From Planctomycetota bacterium (GTDB lineage: Bacteria > Planctomycetota > Planctomycetia > Pirellulales > Pirellulaceae), in contig JACNKX010000106.1 in NCBI GenBank assembly GCA_014381825.1, positions 62,001-126,000 on the forward strand: a stretch of 64,000 nt of DNA. Reading direction: 5' to 3'. The stretch's first letter is position 1; the number at the start of each line of letters is the position of its first letter. Below the pieces are notes generated by a model, which saw only the letters and a list, made by a program, of their open reading frames with translations, was not told the origin of the DNA and ran no database searches. This document shows positions 52,884 through 62,406 of this stretch, piece after piece. The translations under genes and the position numbers were made by a program.

Positions 52884-53705
52884 ATGACAGAAAGTGAATC
52901 AAGAATGCAGGAACTGAACACGGCAGGCGATGCCGCACGAGCGGGCGGCGAAGTGCTGGTAAAGTACTTTCGAACGGGCGTCGTTGCTGACCACAAAGGC
53001 GATTCCGAAACATACAATCTCGTCTCTATTGCCGATGTCGAGGCAGAACAGGCCATCGTTGAGGTCATCCGCCGCAAGTTTCCTGATCACGCCGTTCTCG
53101 GAGAGGAATCGCATCATGACGACGTGCAGTCGGAACATCTCTGGGTTGTCGATCCGCTCGACGGCACAAACAACTTCGTTCATGGCATCCCGCACTATGC
53201 GGTGTCGATCGCTTACTATCATCGAGGAAAGCCGAAATGCGGCGTCATATTCAATCCAAGTCGAGGCGATTGGTACGAAGCGACAGCAGACGGCGGCGCG
53301 TTTCATAATGGACAACAAGTACGGGTATGCGACTCGGGAACGCTCGACGAAGTGATCGTTAGTGTCGGTTTTTACTATGACCGGGGCGAAATGATGGAAG
53401 CCACGTTGGCCGCAGTGCGAGACCTGTTCTATGCACAGATCCACGGGATTCGGCGGTTCGGCACCGCTGCGTTGGATCTGGCTCAAGTCGGCTGTGGCTT
53501 GTTCGGAGCTTTCTTCGAGTACCAACTGTCTCCGTGGGATTTTGCTGCCGGAGTTCTCTTCGTCGAAGAGGCGGGTGGCCGCGTGACAACCTGTCTCGGC
53601 GAGCCGGTGCCGCTTCAAAAGAGCGATCTGCTCGTTTCCAACGGCAAACTTCACGAACAGTTGCAAGGCATCGTAGGACCACATCTTCCTGACTCGATGC
53701 CGTAA
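52884..53705 (+). CDS. suhB: Inositol monophosphatase family protein
   Basis: 273 residues from ATG 52884 (a frame open from 52836 has no support for the earlier start). Mg-binding motifs GEESHHDD (Glu), VVDPLDGTNNFVHG (Asp-x-Leu-Asp-Gly-Thr) and WDFAAGVLFVEEAGG (Asp) are all in order, as are RRFGTAALDLAQVGCG and the Asp at YNLVSIADVEAE. It should hydrolyse inositol-1-phosphate or a related sugar phosphate; SuhB-like members also act in transcription antitermination, which cannot be judged here. The gene symbol is by family. Confidence 0.93.
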   Translation: MTESESRMQELNTAGDAARAGGEVLVKYFRTGVVADHKGDSETYNLVSIADVEAEQAIVEVIRRKFPDHAVLGEESHHDDVQSEHLWVVDPLDGTNNFVHGIPHYAVSIAYYHRGKPKCGVIFNPSRGDWYEATADGGAFHNGQQVRVCDSGTLDEVIVSVGFYYDRGEMMEATLAAVRDLFYAQIHGIRRFGTAALDLAQVGCGLFGAFFEYQLSPWDFAAGVLFVEEAGGRVTTCLGEPVPLQKSDLLVSNGKLHEQLQGIVGPHLPDSMP

Positions 53706-53920
53706 ACGGTCTGTTTGTCGCCGGCAACCCAGCCCGTGACCGATAGAATCGTCACGACCATGCCAAGCATTGGATCGAGTGAACATCTCCCCCTGAGACG
53801 ACGGGGCAACTAGCTATTTCGTGTCCTATCATTTGCGGAGAGGGAATCTTGCGCGGAGTGTATTCGACGTGAGGCAGACGGATTCTAGAACGGTGGCGGA
53901 CCAGCGAAACGGCTTCGGTC

Positions 53921-56263
53921 ATGTTCTTACGAAACACATCGATACCGACAAAAACTATGTTCCTGGCGTGTGGGTCAGCGGCGGTTGCATTGCTGATTGC
54001 GTGCGTTGGCTTCGCCTGGTACAGCGTCGACACTTTGTGTGATGCCAAAGGAAGACTGCTCCGCGATCGCGCAGAGATCATTGCCTTTCAAGCCGGGCCC
54101 GCGCTAGCACTGCGAGACGCGGAGCGCGGCCACCAGTTGCTGACGTCGTTGCAAACCGACTCGACGATGGAGGAGGCTCGCTTGTACGGCAACGACCGAA
54201 ACATGCTGGCGACTTGGGGCGAACAGAAATCGGTTACCGCCCCAGTCTATGCACCGAAAGGCTATCGCTACATCGGCTTCTCTCAGGTCGAAGTCGTTCA
54301 TAACGTCGTCGTGGGTTCGCAGCGTCTGGGAACCGTGTATTTACGCGCAAACACGTCGGATTTGAGGGCACGCTTTGTCGAATTTGCGAAGATCGTCGGC
54401 TTCGTTTTCGCACTCGCAATGTTAGTCGTTTTGTTCCTCGCGATTCGACTTCAACGAGCAATCACGCGCCCGATCTTGGAATTGACGAATACCGCCGAGC
54501 AGATATCGATCAACGCCGACTATACGATTCGCGTCGACGGCAATGCACAAGCGGAATTGAAGACACTTCAAGATGCGTTCAATCATATGTTGGACCGTGT
54601 CCAAACGAGTGAAGCGGCGATTCAGACGGCGCAAAACCAACTCGAAGACCGTGTCATCGCCCGCACGCAAGAACTGTCAAAAGAGGTTCGAAGGCGGCAA
54701 GAGGCGCAGGTCGAGTTAGAAGCCGCGAAGGAGGTCGCAGAAGCCGCCAATCAGGCGAAGACCGAGTTCCTGGCAAACATGAGCCACGAGATCCGCACAC
54801 CCCTCAACGGAATCATGGGCTTCACGGAAGCGTTGATGAATGACGAATCCGACGTCAGCCTGGAGGACCGCAAAGATTACTTAGCGACGATTCACCGAAG
54901 CGGTTCTCATTTGGTTGAGTTGATCAACGATATCCTCGATGTCTCGAAAATCGAAGCCGGGAGATTTGAGCCGGAACGGATCTCCTGTTCGCCACATCAA
55001 ATCATTTCCGATGTCGTAGCCGCCTTGCGCGTTCAAGCAACAGAAAAGGGCTTGCAGCTGGATTATAAACTGGCATCATCTCTGCCTCAATCGATTCAAA
55101 GCGATCCACCGCGACTCCGGCAACTGCTTATGAACTTAGTCGGAAACGCGGTTAAGTTCACCGAGGTAGGAAGCATTCGCATTGTCGCAGGAATGTCGAA
55201 CCAAGCCTCTAACCAGTTGCAAATCGAAGTTGCCGATACCGGCGTGGGGATTCCGCATGAGAAGCTGGAGGCAATTTTCGACCCGTTCAGCCAAGCCGAT
55301 ACTTCCGTCACTCGGCGATTTGGTGGAACGGGGCTAGGGCTGGCTATCAGTCGCAAAGTCACGGAAGCGTTAGGCGGGCGACTGACTGTGCATAGCGAAG
55401 TCGGTGCCGGAAGCGTATTCCGCGCGACAATCGATACTGGATGTGTCGCCGGTCAATCGCTGGTCGAGTCGGCGAACACGCCAACACCTACTACAAATGC
55501 CCCGGAAGCGAGCGATGTTCGGTTTGCCGGAAATCGAATCTTGATCGTCGACGATGGAGACACGAACCGAAAGCTAATTCAACTCGTCTTGCGACGCGCT
55601 GGTGCGGAAGCACTCACGGCCAAGGACGGCTTAGAAGCGATTCATGTAACCGAACAGAAACATCCTGAGTTGATTCTCATGGATATGCAGATGCCCGTGA
55701 TGGACGGATACTCCTCGACACGAGAACTGCGAGCGAAAGGGCACACGCTGCCGATCATCGCGTTGACCGCACACGCGATGAAAGGCGACGAAGAGAAGTG
55801 CTTGGAAGCGGGCTGTTCCGGCTATCTGACCAAACCCGTCGATTCGACGCTCCTGCTGGCAACGATTGCACGAGAACTAAAGACAATCACCGACGATACG
55901 GCCACAATTCCTGTGTTCGCGATCGATCAGCCGCAACCGAATGCGATCGATAGTATTTGCTCTTCGCTCCCGATGGATGACAAGGAATTTCGCGAAATCG
56001 TACTCGACTTCGTTGAACGTCTGCATCAGAAGCTCGTGGAAATGAGAACCGTCCAAGCCAGCAGCGCCTTCCCACGGCTGGCACAGCTCGCGCATTGGCT
56101 GAAGGGTGCCGGTGGAACGGCGGGTTTTTCTCAGCTTATGGAACCAGCCGCAGCTCTTGAACTTGCTGCCCTTGAAGGCAGCAGCGCGAGTTGCAACACG
56201 CACCTCGCGACGCTCGAGCAAGTCGCCTCGCGAATCGTCGTGCCGAATGCAAATTCGTGCTAA
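53921..56263 (+). CDS. Hybrid sensor histidine kinase with receiver and Hpt domains
   Basis: 780 residues. Two membrane segments (about 14-36 and 156-176) enclose an extracytoplasmic sensor of about 120 residues resembling CHASE8 ([23 protein letters not shown]). HAMP follows ([15 protein letters not shown]), a coiled coil, HisKA with His289 ([11 protein letters not shown]), HATPase_c (N409, [17 protein letters not shown]), a receiver with D588 (LILMDMQMP) and K638, and a C-terminal Hpt domain with His725 ([14 protein letters not shown]). It thus holds a full phosphorelay up to the phosphotransfer step. The cognate response regulator is unknown; no output gene is adjacent. Confidence 0.95.
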   Translation: MFLRNTSIPTKTMFLACGSAAVALLIACVGFAWYSVDTLCDAKGRLLRDRAEIIAFQAGPALALRDAERGHQLLTSLQTDSTMEEARLYGNDRNMLATWGEQKSVTAPVYAPKGYRYIGFSQVEVVHNVVVGSQRLGTVYLRANTSDLRARFVEFAKIVGFVFALAMLVVLFLAIRLQRAITRPILELTNTAEQISINADYTIRVDGNAQAELKTLQDAFNHMLDRVQTSEAAIQTAQNQLEDRVIARTQELSKEVRRRQEAQVELEAAKEVAEAANQAKTEFLANMSHEIRTPLNGIMGFTEALMNDESDVSLEDRKDYLATIHRSGSHLVELINDILDVSKIEAGRFEPERISCSPHQIISDVVAALRVQATEKGLQLDYKLASSLPQSIQSDPPRLRQLLMNLVGNAVKFTEVGSIRIVAGMSNQASNQLQIEVADTGVGIPHEKLEAIFDPFSQADTSVTRRFGGTGLGLAISRKVTEALGGRLTVHSEVGAGSVFRATIDTGCVAGQSLVESANTPTPTTNAPEASDVRFAGNRILIVDDGDTNRKLIQLVLRRAGAEALTAKDGLEAIHVTEQKHPELILMDMQMPVMDGYSSTRELRAKGHTLPIIALTAHAMKGDEEKCLEAGCSGYLTKPVDSTLLLATIARELKTITDDTATIPVFAIDQPQPNAIDSICSSLPMDDKEFREIVLDFVERLHQKLVEMRTVQASSAFPRLAQLAHWLKGAGGTAGFSQLMEPAAALELAALEGSSASCNTHLATLEQVASRIVVPNANSC

Positions 56264-56317
56264 CAACCGATGCGTCCAAGTGGCATTATTACGTTCACCA
56301 GCCCTTGTTTTGACGTG

Positions 56318-58060
56318 CTAATCCCACCACCATCTCCCACCGGACGTCGGTGGTGCAGCGGCGCGTCGATCACCGTCGAGTTGGCCATTCGGGTCATGCT
56401 TTATCGGATGCAATTGCAACTCGCTCTGGGTGTCGACCGAGACACCCCCACTAACACCGACAACAAGGTGTTTACGGTCGATAACTCGGTGATTCATTAC
56501 CGTTTCCACCGTTCGCGGAGTGGCGCTCACTTTCAATCCGTACCGTGACACATCGAGCAAATGAGCCATCTCCCAATCCACTTGGCCAGGCAAATCCTGC
56601 GACTTGAGAACTGCAGCGACTAGCGCAAGATCGAAGATGTTGCGCAGCTCGGCGTAGATCGGATACTTCTTCGATAAGCCAGCGAAGTGCTTTGTAAAGC
56701 TCTGCGCGAACTGGCTGTTCAAGGCGTCAGATCCGCCGGTGTGAACGCGTTCGCCGCGTTCGGTTAACAGCTCGTTCTCGCTCAGCACTTTGACGGCAGA
56801 ACCGTGAATCGAGAACGCGTCAGCAGATTTCGTCGTGCGCACCGAATCGTAATTCATCGTGAACCACCATCGCAGAACGGTCGTGGCCGGCGGCGCGCCG
56901 CCTTCAGGAACCTCGATGCTGTCGAGGTAACTAGTTACACCCAGCGTCCCTGGCTCCAAACCCATACCGACAAGCTTCATCCGGTAGTCGGCTTCGACGA
57001 GGACTTGCGCAGCTCGCGTTCGCGCATTGATTCCGAACACGACAATGTCTTGTCTTCCAAGACGCGTACGAATTCCCTTCAACCAATCGTCACGTTGATG
57101 CGGCTTCAGCGACGTCTTGGCGGACTCACTCAAAAAACTTTGAACACTCGCAAGATTATCTTTCGTTGGTGTGATCGAGCATCCGAATCGTCCATCGCCT
57201 CCGTATGCATTACGAAGTGCAACGACGAAATCATCAAGCTGCAAGACCGGCACTCCTTCGGTCGTACTAACCGTCCGTCCTTCGACGTCAGACGTCCAGT
57301 CGCCTGCCGGACCAGCAATCACCACATCGCGGCTTTCAGGAAAAACGAAGACATACTTCACACTCTGCAACCCGGCAAGATTCAACATGGAATCGTCAGG
57401 CCGTCGACCAGCAGCCCAAAGGACCTGCAGCTCGCGTTCGAGTTTTGTCAGCGAGACCTTACGCAGGGTGGACGATCGACGAATGTCGTGCAGACTCGTA
57501 GCAGTTTTCGCACGTTCACGAGTCGCCGACAAAGCACTTGCCGCCGCATCATCGACGGCGACGCGTTTCATCAGACCGCTCGCATCAACAAACACTCCGC
57601 CAGGGAAAGACTCGACAGCTCCTGGACCACCAACCGTATCCCAGCTATCGGGCGAGATCGTCGATTCGATCAACTCGATGAGAGAATCAAAGTCCGCCAA
57701 TGCCGCTCCGCCTCGCGAAGGGGCACCACCAGCTGGTACTCGCATCAGCTCGCCGAATGCTTCAGCGCGTTGGCTGTCAGTTTCTATGGAGAAGGCATTG
57801 CCAAGCGATGCCCGAAACATTCCAGCCGCCGCTTGTGCGGCAATGATTGGTCGCGACAAAACGTCTCGTTGCTGAGGCGAATTGGCCCTCGCTGCGAGAT
57901 CTAGGGCGGGACCAAACTCGCCAGCGGCAAGATGGGCACGAATCGACGTTGCAGCACCGGACTCTTGCGCAGCAGAGGGCGGAGATTGTAGGGTCGCGCA
58001 TGCGGCGAATGCAATAATAGCAAGACCGCGCGAGACGCGGAACGAAGAAAACAACAACAC
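56318..58060 (-). CDS. DUF1598 domain-containing secreted protein
   Basis: 580 residues from GTG 58060. A longer frame begins at GTG 58111, but AAGGAGG (58067-58073) lies 6 bases before GTG 58060, a textbook Shine-Dalgarno, and a signal peptide (RGLAIIAFAACATLQSPPSAA) follows. The DUF1598 domain covers most of the second half (TKLERELQVLWAAGRRPDDSMLNLAGLQSVKYVFVFPES..DVVIAGPAG). An N-terminal helical repeat-like region precedes it. The C-terminus ends in a glycine/tryptophan tail (GGRWWWD). DUF1598 occurs mostly in planctomycetes; function unknown. Convergent with the histidine kinase gene (54 bases between stops). Confidence 0.9.
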   Translation of the reverse strand: MLLFSSFRVSRGLAIIAFAACATLQSPPSAAQESGAATSIRAHLAAGEFGPALDLAARANSPQQRDVLSRPIIAAQAAAGMFRASLGNAFSIETDSQRAEAFGELMRVPAGGAPSRGGAALADFDSLIELIESTISPDSWDTVGGPGAVESFPGGVFVDASGLMKRVAVDDAAASALSATRERAKTATSLHDIRRSSTLRKVSLTKLERELQVLWAAGRRPDDSMLNLAGLQSVKYVFVFPESRDVVIAGPAGDWTSDVEGRTVSTTEGVPVLQLDDFVVALRNAYGGDGRFGCSITPTKDNLASVQSFLSESAKTSLKPHQRDDWLKGIRTRLGRQDIVVFGINARTRAAQVLVEADYRMKLVGMGLEPGTLGVTSYLDSIEVPEGGAPPATTVLRWWFTMNYDSVRTTKSADAFSIHGSAVKVLSENELLTERGERVHTGGSDALNSQFAQSFTKHFAGLSKKYPIYAELRNIFDLALVAAVLKSQDLPGQVDWEMAHLLDVSRYGLKVSATPRTVETVMNHRVIDRKHLVVGVSGGVSVDTQSELQLHPIKHDPNGQLDGDRRAAAPPTSGGRWWWD

Positions 58061-58299
58061 TAGAAGCCTCCTTGGCCGAGTGAGGCCATCGAGACCAAAT
58101 CCCCTGAACACCAGTTAGCGTCGCACATTCGACGCGGTTTGACAAGCGTTTTTTCGGCAGACGACGACAGATGTTCGATAGACACATCGATTCCCAGGGC
58201 TGCCCTACCCTGCAGCGTCTTCTCGGTCGTCACTATGCAAGCTAAACTGATTCGTTTGAGTTTCCACGAAATTACCAGCAGGCACGAGCCAGATCCCCT

Positions 58300-59160
58300 A
58301 TGAAGCTCGCTTTTAGTAGCAACGCCTACATGCACTTCTCGATCGAGGACACAATCCGCAAGATCGGGGAGCTCGGATACACGGGGATCGAAATCCTCGC
58401 AGATGTGCCGCACGCTTGGCCGTCGTTCTTACTTGAAGAACGGAAGCAGTCGATTCGAGACCAGCTCGAAAAGCACAACCTGCAAATCGCCAACATCAAC
58501 GCCTTCATGATGAATGCGGTGAATGATCCGCGACAACCCTATTGGCACCCGGGATGGACAGATCCCGATCCGCACTACCGTGCGATTCGACGGGAGCATA
58601 CCAAACGTTCGCTCCAGCTCGCTAAAGAAATTGGCGCGCCTAATGTAACCACGGAGCCGGGAGGCCTGTTGACCACCGAGCAATCTTGGGCCGATGCGGC
58701 AAAGATCTTCTACGACGAAATCATGCCGTGCGTCGAACTCGCCGAGCAGCTGGAAGTCCTACTATTAATCGAGCCCGAACCTGAACTCATGATCGAGAAG
58801 TTCGACGAATACTTAGACTTCGCAGGCCGTATCGAATCGCCCTGGGTCGGCTTGAATTTTGACGTCGGGCATGCGTACTGTGTCAGCGAAGATCCGCAGG
58901 ACTGGATCGAGAAGATGGCGCCGTACACGAAGCACTACCATTTCGAGGACATTGCCTCGACCCGAGTTCATAAGCACTTGATTCCAGGACACGGGGCGAT
59001 CGATTTCAAAGCAACGCTTCAGGCGATCGAAAAGACAGGATACGATGGCTGGATCACCGTCGAGTTATACCCGTACATCGACAATCCCGACGAAGCCGCT
59101 CGCGAAGCACGCGAGTATTTGACGGCTGCGATGAATGACCTGGGTATCTCTGTCGAGTAG
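58300..59160 (+). CDS. Sugar phosphate isomerase/epimerase-like TIM barrel protein
   Basis: 286 residues. N-terminal KLAFSSNAYMHFSIEDTIRKIGELGYTGIEI and the metal-binding set E158 (IEPEPELM), D188-H191 (FDVGHAYC), H214 (YHFED) and E255 (VELYPY) are the xylose isomerase-like barrel pattern. No signal peptide, so cytosolic. It starts a tight plus-strand run: UbiA gene after 23 bases, then a second barrel (60184) that shares the same DVGH and HxH..G.G-DF motifs, then cinA. Substrate unknown. Confidence 0.9.
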   Translation: MKLAFSSNAYMHFSIEDTIRKIGELGYTGIEILADVPHAWPSFLLEERKQSIRDQLEKHNLQIANINAFMMNAVNDPRQPYWHPGWTDPDPHYRAIRREHTKRSLQLAKEIGAPNVTTEPGGLLTTEQSWADAAKIFYDEIMPCVELAEQLEVLLLIEPEPELMIEKFDEYLDFAGRIESPWVGLNFDVGHAYCVSEDPQDWIEKMAPYTKHYHFEDIASTRVHKHLIPGHGAIDFKATLQAIEKTGYDGWITVELYPYIDNPDEAAREAREYLTAAMNDLGISVE

Positions 59161-59183
59161 AAACTTTGCCGAGTAATAGTGAG

Positions 59184-60167
59184 ATGAGCGGCGAGAACGA
59201 AGACAAGTCCGCAGTTCCCTCCAAGCTGCTCGCATACCTGCAACTATTTCGCGCACCAAATGTCTTTACTGCCATCGCGGACGTAGCGATGGGATTTGTA
59301 TTCGTTGCCGGATCTCTTGAGCCGATCAGCGGCTTTATCTGCTTGGCTGCTGCCTCCTGCCTGCTTTACACGGCTGGCATGGTTTTGAACGACGTCTATG
59401 ACTTTGAAGTCGACACGAAAGAGCGGCCTTCGCGACCCTTGCCGTCTGGGAGGATTTCGCGAGGCCACGCACAGTTGCTTGGTTATGGATTGCTCGCCGC
59501 CGGTGTGCTGCTCGCATCGTGCGTCAATCTGATTAGCACCGTAGAAGCGTCCATCGTTTGGCGAAGCGGTGCGGTCGCACTGCTCCTAGCGGCATGCGTC
59601 ATTGCTTACGACAAAACTCTAAAGAAGACGCCCCTCGGACCGTTCGCTATGGGAGCGTGCCGATTCTTCAATGTGTTGCTCGGAATGAGCCTTGCCGGAG
59701 CGGGGAATATCACACCGCTTGCATTCGACGCCAGTCACCTTGCCGTTGCTGGAGGAATCGGAGTTTACATTGTCGGAGTGACCTGGTTTGCCAGAACCGA
59801 AGCCAAGGACAGCAGTCGATTACTACTTATGTTCGGAGTCGGTTTAATGGCGACCGGCGTCATGATGTTGGCGTTTTTTCCAAGCTTTGCAACTCCCGAG
59901 TTGGCGGCGCGTTTCCGTATCGAACCAACCTTTGTTTGGCCGATGGCTCTGTTTCTTCTGACGGTGTCGATATTGCGGCGCTGTCTAAGTGCCGTCGCCA
60001 ATCCAACTCCACAACAAGTTCAAGCAGCGGTCAAACTGAGCATCATGTCGCTCATTGTCTTGGACGCATCAGTCGCATTGTTGATCGCAGACTGGCCATA
60101 CGCCGTTGGCATCCTGGCCCTAATAGTGCCAACGCTGCTAATTGGTAAGTGGATTTACTCGACGTAG
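59184..60167 (+). CDS. UbiA-family prenyltransferase (EboC-like)
   Basis: 327 residues from ATG 59184 (a TTG 18 bases earlier is less likely). Eight or so hydrophobic segments. The first prenyl-diphosphate site is N69-D70-V-Y-D73 with Asp77 (LNDVYDFEVDTKERPSRPLPSGRI), typical of UbiA; the second Asp-rich motif is shortened to YDKTLKKTPLG. The N-terminus LLAYLQLFRAPNVFTAIADVAMGFVF resembles the UbiA-like EboC proteins that planctomycetes and cyanobacteria encode. It lies between two TIM-barrel genes (23 and 16 base gaps). Whether it belongs to an ebo-type pathway is open, since the other ebo genes are not in the window. Confidence 0.9.
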   Translation: MSGENEDKSAVPSKLLAYLQLFRAPNVFTAIADVAMGFVFVAGSLEPISGFICLAAASCLLYTAGMVLNDVYDFEVDTKERPSRPLPSGRISRGHAQLLGYGLLAAGVLLASCVNLISTVEASIVWRSGAVALLLAACVIAYDKTLKKTPLGPFAMGACRFFNVLLGMSLAGAGNITPLAFDASHLAVAGGIGVYIVGVTWFARTEAKDSSRLLLMFGVGLMATGVMMLAFFPSFATPELAARFRIEPTFVWPMALFLLTVSILRRCLSAVANPTPQQVQAAVKLSIMSLIVLDASVALLIADWPYAVGILALIVPTLLIGKWIYST

Positions 60168-60183
60168 GGTGGGCAATTTTACG

Positions 60184-61032
60184 ATGTTGCTTGGCTACAA
60201 CACGAATGGCTTTGCCCACCACGACTTGCTTGAGGCAATCGAGATTGTGGCCGAGATCGGCTACCAGAGCGTTGCGATCACGCTCGATCACCAATCGCTG
60301 AATCCGTACTCGGAGGAGCTTCCGAGCCAGCTCTTGCGCGTTGCAGACTGTTTGCGACAACACAAGATGCGATCCGTCATCGAAACCGGTGCGAGGTATC
60401 TGCTGGATCCGCGCACGAAACATGAACCGACACTATTAACGGCCGATGGAAAAGATCGAGAGAAACGGATCGGATTCCTGAAGCGAGCTATAGACATCGC
60501 GGCGGCCCTGGAAAGTGATTGCGTTTCCCTTTGGTCGGGCATCCTTCGTGACAATATCTCCAACGACCAAGCGATGGAGCGACTCGTGAATGGACTAGAG
60601 CCGGTCTTGCAGCACGCCCTGAACTTGGGCGTGGCGGTCGGTTTCGAGCCCGAGCCAGGAATGTTTATCGATACAATGGAGAGTTTCGAACGGCTCTGCA
60701 GCCGAATTGATTGCGACGCCTTTCAAATGACACTCGATGTGGGGCATCTACACTGCCTCGGGGAAACGCCGATCGAAGAGTACGTGCGTCGATGGCGTGG
60801 ACAAATCGTCAACGTCCACATCGAGGACATGCGAGCTGGTGTTCACGATCACTTAATGTTCGGCGAAGGCGAAATGGACTTTCATCCAGTCTTAAAAGCC
60901 TTCCACGAAATCGGTTATTCGGGCGGCTTGCACGTCGAACTAAGTCGCCACAGCCACGATGCGCCGTTGACCGCTCGACGGGCGTTCGAGTTTCTTTCTT
61001 CTATCGTTTCGAGTCTCGATGTATCAGGTTGA
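60184..61032 (+). CDS. Second sugar phosphate isomerase/epimerase-like TIM barrel protein
   Basis: 282 residues from ATG 60184; the frame is open upstream into the UbiA gene but the family starts at LLGYNTNGFAHHDLLEAIEIVAEIGYQSVAI. Metal-ligand blocks FEPEPGMFI, LDVGHLHC, VNVHIEDM-AGVHDHLMFGEGEMDF and LHVELSRHSHDA match those of the barrel at 58300, so the two are probably paralogues flanking UbiA. They may act in one pathway on related substrates. cinA starts 8 bases after its stop. Confidence 0.9.
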   Translation: MLLGYNTNGFAHHDLLEAIEIVAEIGYQSVAITLDHQSLNPYSEELPSQLLRVADCLRQHKMRSVIETGARYLLDPRTKHEPTLLTADGKDREKRIGFLKRAIDIAAALESDCVSLWSGILRDNISNDQAMERLVNGLEPVLQHALNLGVAVGFEPEPGMFIDTMESFERLCSRIDCDAFQMTLDVGHLHCLGETPIEEYVRRWRGQIVNVHIEDMRAGVHDHLMFGEGEMDFHPVLKAFHEIGYSGGLHVELSRHSHDAPLTARRAFEFLSSIVSSLDVSG

Positions 61033-61040
61033 AACAACAC

Positions 61041-62288
61041 ATGCATGCAGAAGTCATTTCGATCGGTGACGAACTGACCAGTGGTCAACGGCTGGACACG
61101 AACACTCAGTGGCTCAGCGAGCGACTCGGCGAGTTGGGAATCCACACGCTGTATCATTCAACCGTCGGCGACGATCTCGCTGCCAACGTCCGTGTATTCC
61201 GTGAAGCCATCGATCGATCCGACATCATCGTTTGTACCGGTGGGCTCGGGCCAACCGCGGATGATCTCACCCGCCAGGCCATCGCGGAGACAATCGAAGT
61301 CGATTTGGTCCTTGACGACTCGGCACTCGCACACATTCGGGCACTGTTTGCGCGAAGGAAACGCGAGATGCCTGAGCGGAACACGATTCAGGCGATGTTC
61401 CCGGCGGGCAGCCTCGCAATTCCGAATCCGCACGGTACGGCTCCTGGCATCGACCTGACTTGCGATCGTGATGGCCGGACTGGGTCTCGACTGTTCGCGC
61501 TCCCAGGAGTTCCCGCAGAGATGCGAGAAATGTGGGAGCAAACCGTTGGGCCTGCGCTTCAGAAAATGGCCGGTAGTGCCCGGGTGATTCGCCACCAGCG
61601 GATCAAATGCTTTGGCGTCGGCGAGAGCGATCTGGAACAAATGCTACCAGATGTTATTGCACGCGGTCGACAACCTTCCGTCGGCATTACGGTTCATAAA
61701 GCAACGATCACGCTGCGGATCACTGCCAAGGCGGAGAGCGAAGTCGCTTGTTTCGAGTCGATGGAACCCACGATCGCAACGATCCGCGATTGCCTTGGGT
61801 CGCTGATCTTTGGCGAACACGACGACGAACTCCAGCATGCCGTCATCGACTTACTCAAATCGCGATCAGAAAGACTCGCGACGATCGAATGGGGATCGGG
61901 CGGGTTGCTCGCCGAATGGCTGTCGGATGTTGATCACGAAAGTCACGTGTACCGTGGCGGCATCGTTGTTCGTGATGCCGAAGCGTTGGCTGCGACACTT
62001 CGTGGAACGGCACATAACCACGATGGGGCGGGCGATGTATCTGCGATCCACGACATGGCAGGCCACGTACGGAATCGGTTTGCCGCCGACTACGGGCTGG
62101 CTCTCGGCGCATTCCCGAGCAGCGACACGGTGGATCGCGAAGCGGGAGAGTTACACTTCGCGCTCGCGACACCAGCGAACGTACTGACGAAGACAGTGCC
62201 ATTCACGGGCCATCCCGATATCCTGAAGGAACGCGCGGTCAAGCAAGCTTTGAACTTTCTCCGGATTACGCTGTTGCAACAGACCTAG
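61041..62288 (+). CDS. cinA: CinA family protein with degenerate deamidase domain
   Basis: 415 residues from ATG 61041, 8 bases after the preceding stop; the open frame upstream is only the shadow of that gene. The N-terminal MoaB-like domain is intact (HAEVISIGDELTSGQRLDTNTQWLSERL, CTGGLGPTADDLT, ALPGVPAEMREMWE). The C-terminal domain corresponds to the nicotinamide mononucleotide deamidase (PncC-like), but its ESCTGG motif reads E283-W-G-S-G-G288, replacing the catalytic Ser and Cys, and the TGxAGPxGG loop is not recognisable (LALGAFPSSDTVDREAG). The fold may remain without deamidase activity. CinA acts on NMN and ADP-ribose and is often linked to competence. Confidence 0.92.
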   Translation: MHAEVISIGDELTSGQRLDTNTQWLSERLGELGIHTLYHSTVGDDLAANVRVFREAIDRSDIIVCTGGLGPTADDLTRQAIAETIEVDLVLDDSALAHIRALFARRKREMPERNTIQAMFPAGSLAIPNPHGTAPGIDLTCDRDGRTGSRLFALPGVPAEMREMWEQTVGPALQKMAGSARVIRHQRIKCFGVGESDLEQMLPDVIARGRQPSVGITVHKATITLRITAKAESEVACFESMEPTIATIRDCLGSLIFGEHDDELQHAVIDLLKSRSERLATIEWGSGGLLAEWLSDVDHESHVYRGGIVVRDAEALAATLRGTAHNHDGAGDVSAIHDMAGHVRNRFAADYGLALGAFPSSDTVDREAGELHFALATPANVLTKTVPFTGHPDILKERAVKQALNFLRITLLQQT

Positions 62289-62406
62289 TAGGACCCGCAA
62301 GTGGTTATGTCCAAAGCAATTAGGTTGACGCGTTAACAAATCTCAGTTATCTTACCGATAAGTATCGGTGTCAGTTGATGCGTTATCAAATCCCAAGTAA
62401 GTTGCC

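Noticed and set aside
56804-57904. 366-codon plus-strand frame opposite the DUF1598 gene
   Set aside because: Antisense to a clear secreted protein with perfect Shine-Dalgarno; composition is biased and shows no domain.
59184-60167. Complete ebo operon around the UbiA gene
   Set aside because: Only the UbiA gene resembles an ebo member; EboA, B, D, E and F are not found here.
60711-61040. N-terminal extension of the cinA frame
   Set aside because: It lies wholly within the preceding TIM-barrel gene in another frame; CinA proteins start at the ATG 61041.
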